DNA of 7,720 nt, taken from assembly GCA_017861495.1 (NCBI GenBank), contig JAGFXW010000109.1, positions 1-7,720 of the forward strand, in the 5' to 3' direction. Numbering within the stretch: the first letter of the stretch is position 1; each line of letters starts with the position of its first letter. This DNA comes from Bacillota bacterium (GTDB lineage Bacteria; Bacillota_C; Negativicutes; CTSoil-072). Shown here in pieces: positions 6,899 through 7,720 of this stretch. Below the pieces are notes generated by a model. The model was not told where the DNA came from and did no database searches. It saw only the letters and a list, made by a program, of their open reading frames with translations. The translations under genes and the position numbers were made by a program.

Positions 6899-6945
6899 AA
6901 AAGCGTTGCCTTCTGTAGTATTGAGATACAGGAGGCAACGCTTTT
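6899..6945. terminator. Long bidirectional terminator hairpin between convergent genes
   Basis: A 19-bp stem (6899-6917 with 6927-6945, one G-T pair) encloses a 9-nt loop. The stem begins with AAAA and ends with TTTT, so each strand reads a GC-rich stem into a short T run. It lies 47 bp beyond glutamate dehydrogenase and 46 bp beyond the end of the opposing gene, so it can serve both. The T run of only four bases is short, but the stem is very stable. Confidence 0.85.
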
Positions 6946-6991
6946 GAGTAGGGCCGTGAAAATGAGGTTTCCTAAAATTCAATGCTTTGTG

Positions 6992-7462
6992 TTATGAATT
7001 TCCCCATGTAAAAACAGGTTCTATACGCTCCGGCGGGGCAATCGTAACGGTTTCTGTTTGGCCATGGTTAATCACTTGCATATTGAGTGAGCCGAGCTTC
7101 GCATTATTAGCGCTCCAAACGGATATATCGATATTGATTATTGCATTTTTTTCTGTGCGGATTGTGAGCTGACCGAGTTCTTTATTGGTAATCGGCAAGG
7201 TTGTTTGTTTTGTTTGTCCGGCAAGACCGTTTGAATTCCATTCAACCTTAATGGTCGCAGGTTTTGCGGTTTCCGCCCCTGGCGTCATGAACCAGCAGTT
7301 CCAAAAAATATTTGGCTGATCAATCTGGACTTGTAAGTTTAAAGGCGTTGTGGCTGCCGTAGCAGTTGGTGTTGCTGCTTGCACCGGTAAACAAAAACAG
7401 AAGGATAATACCGCACCTAAAAATAGACCCCAAAATGATTTTCGTAAGCGTAAGAAATCCAA
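6992..7462 (-). CDS. Small secreted protein of unknown function
   Basis: A 156-aa protein with a clear Sec signal peptide: basic RLRK (5-8), hydrophobic core 10-27, and a VQA-A cleavage site near residue 29. A lipobox is not convincing (LSFC, with Phe before Cys22). After a Thr/Ala-rich linker (31-40) the mature part, about 115 aa, is rich in alternating hydrophobic and polar residues (IKVEW, QLTIRT, IINIDISVW, ETVTIAP), which suggests a compact beta-sandwich. One mature Cys (C56) lies in an aromatic stretch NIFWNCWF (51-58). I do not recognise a family. The TTG start at 7462 is chosen because AAGGGGGA ends 6 nt upstream and it places the signal peptide at the N-terminus; the reading frame stays open to 7576 without a ribosome site. 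It stands alone, convergent with glutamate dehydrogenase and divergent from nrdR. Confidence 0.75.
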   Translation of the reverse strand: MDFLRLRKSFWGLFLGAVLSFCFCLPVQAATPTATAATTPLNLQVQIDQPNIFWNCWFMTPGAETAKPATIKVEWNSNGLAGQTKQTTLPITNKELGQLTIRTEKNAIINIDISVWSANNAKLGSLNMQVINHGQTETVTIAPPERIEPVFTWGNS

Positions 7463-7468
7463 GAATAG

Positions 7469-7476
7469 TCCCCCTT
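7469..7476 (-). promoter_or_regulatory. Ribosome binding site fixing the TTG start of the secreted protein
   Basis: Read on the minus strand, AAGGGGGA ends 6 nt before TTG 7462. The same G-run type of site precedes the epimerase TTG and the nrdR ATG, so it looks normal for this genome. Confidence 0.7.
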
Positions 7477-7504
7477 GTATATGATGTTTACTAATTTTGT
7501 TATT

Positions 7505-7534
7505 ATCATACCATAGATTGTCAGTTTTTTGCAA
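7505..7534 (-). promoter_or_regulatory. Likely extended -10 promoter of the secreted protein gene
   Basis: On the minus strand, TTGCAA (7534-7529, four of six) and TATGAT (7510-7505, five of six) are separated by 18 bp, with TGG directly before the -10. The start would fall near 7498, giving a leader of about 36 nt that contains the ribosome site. Confidence 0.5.
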
Positions 7535-7587
7535 AGCCGGGAACGAATAAGAAAAGAAAATAATTAATGAAAACACAAATTTGGGTA

Positions 7588-7616
7588 TGGAAATGATACT
7601 ATATATGGGTTATAAT
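7588..7616 (+). promoter_or_regulatory. Likely promoter of nrdR
   Basis: A perfect -10 TATAAT (7611-7616) lies 17 bp after TGGAAA (7588-7593, four of six to TTGACA). The start point would be near 7623. The -10 falls between the two NrdR-box-like sites, so bound repressor would cover the core promoter. Confidence 0.55.
7596..7611. promoter_or_regulatory. NrdR box-like site 1 (upstream half of the pair)
   Basis: The core CTATATATGG fits nine of ten positions of the NrdR-box core CWATATATWG; over the full 16-bp consensus, as I recall it (acaCwAtATaTwGtgt), it fits 12. It overlaps the spacer and the first base of the -10. Confidence 0.6.
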
Positions 7617-7626
7617 AATTCTGTCA

Positions 7627-7642
7627 GTACAATATATAGTGA
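7627..7642. promoter_or_regulatory. NrdR box-like site 2 (downstream half of the pair)
   Basis: The core CAATATATAG fits all ten positions of CWATATATWG, and 13 of 16 over the full consensus. It lies just past the predicted transcription start. Its centre is 31 bp from that of site 1, about three helical turns, which is the arrangement reported for paired NrdR sites. Confidence 0.7.
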
Positions 7643-7657
7643 TTTGGGGGCTGGCCG

Positions 7658-7720
7658 ATGAAATGTCCGTTTTGTGGTTTTTTGGAGAGCAAAGTCATTG
7701 ATTCCCGTGCGACAGAAGAA
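7658..7720 (+). CDS. nrdR: Transcriptional repressor NrdR, N-terminal fragment (cut by window edge)
   Basis: Only the first 21 residues are present. They begin MKCPFCG and run into KVIDSRATEE, which matches the highly conserved NrdR start: the first half of the four-Cys zinc ribbon (C3 and C6) followed by the VIDSR motif. NrdR is an about 150-aa zinc-ribbon/ATP-cone protein that senses adenine nucleotides and represses ribonucleotide reductase genes. GGGGG (7646-7650) lies 7 nt before the ATG. Two NrdR-box-like sites upstream suggest that it represses its own transcription. The rest of the gene and any co-transcribed partner lie outside the window. Confidence 0.93.
   Translation, partial: MKCPFCGFLESKVIDSRATEE

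Noticed and set aside
7463..7576. N-terminal extension of the secreted protein to 7576
   Set aside because: It would bury the signal peptide at residue 40 and beyond, and would place the predicted promoter inside the coding region; no ribosome site precedes 7576.

Overview
The window looks like chromosomal DNA of a low-to-moderate GC, outer-membrane-bearing Firmicute, most plausibly a member of the Negativicutes (Sporomusaceae-like). This is an inference. The translation signals are Firmicute-type (AGGAG, GGAGG and GGGGG Shine-Dalgarno sequences, TTG as well as ATG starts), yet the window also holds two ArnT-type lipid glycosyltransferases, which are usually tied to lipid A or LPS and so to a diderm envelope. 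No 16S or other taxonomic marker is present.

Layout. Bases 1-99 are a 13-bp tandem repeat that probably continues off the left edge. It ends five bases before the -35 of a likely extended -10 promoter. From 211 to 5298 four genes are packed on the + strand: a YbhN/MprF-type membrane flippase-like protein, an NAD-dependent sugar-nucleotide epimerase (4-bp overlap), and two paralogous GT83 (ArnT-like) glycosyltransferases (4-bp overlap, then an 11-bp gap). A rho-independent terminator follows at 5322. The 296-bp gap to 5594 holds that terminator, a possible promoter and two repeat structures. Glutamate dehydrogenase is at 5601-6851 and ends in a 19-bp hairpin shared with a convergent minus-strand gene (6992-7462) for a small secreted protein of unknown function. 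The last ~195 bases hold divergent promoters, two NrdR-box-like sites exactly 31 bp apart, and the first 21 codons of nrdR, cut by the window edge.

How it fits together. The four-gene operon reads as an envelope-glycan decoration cassette. The epimerase would make a sugar nucleotide. A polyprenyl-phosphate sugar synthase, not in this window, would load it on a lipid carrier. The YbhN-like protein could help move the lipid, and the two GT83 enzymes would transfer sugar on the outer face of the inner membrane. The second GT83 protein lacks the Asp at the position of the ArnT catalytic Asp (it has Val), while its neighbour keeps it. The glutamate dehydrogenase is a separate transcription unit of nitrogen or amino-acid metabolism. 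The nrdR start with its paired boxes suggests autoregulation of nrdR and any co-transcribed gene beyond the window.
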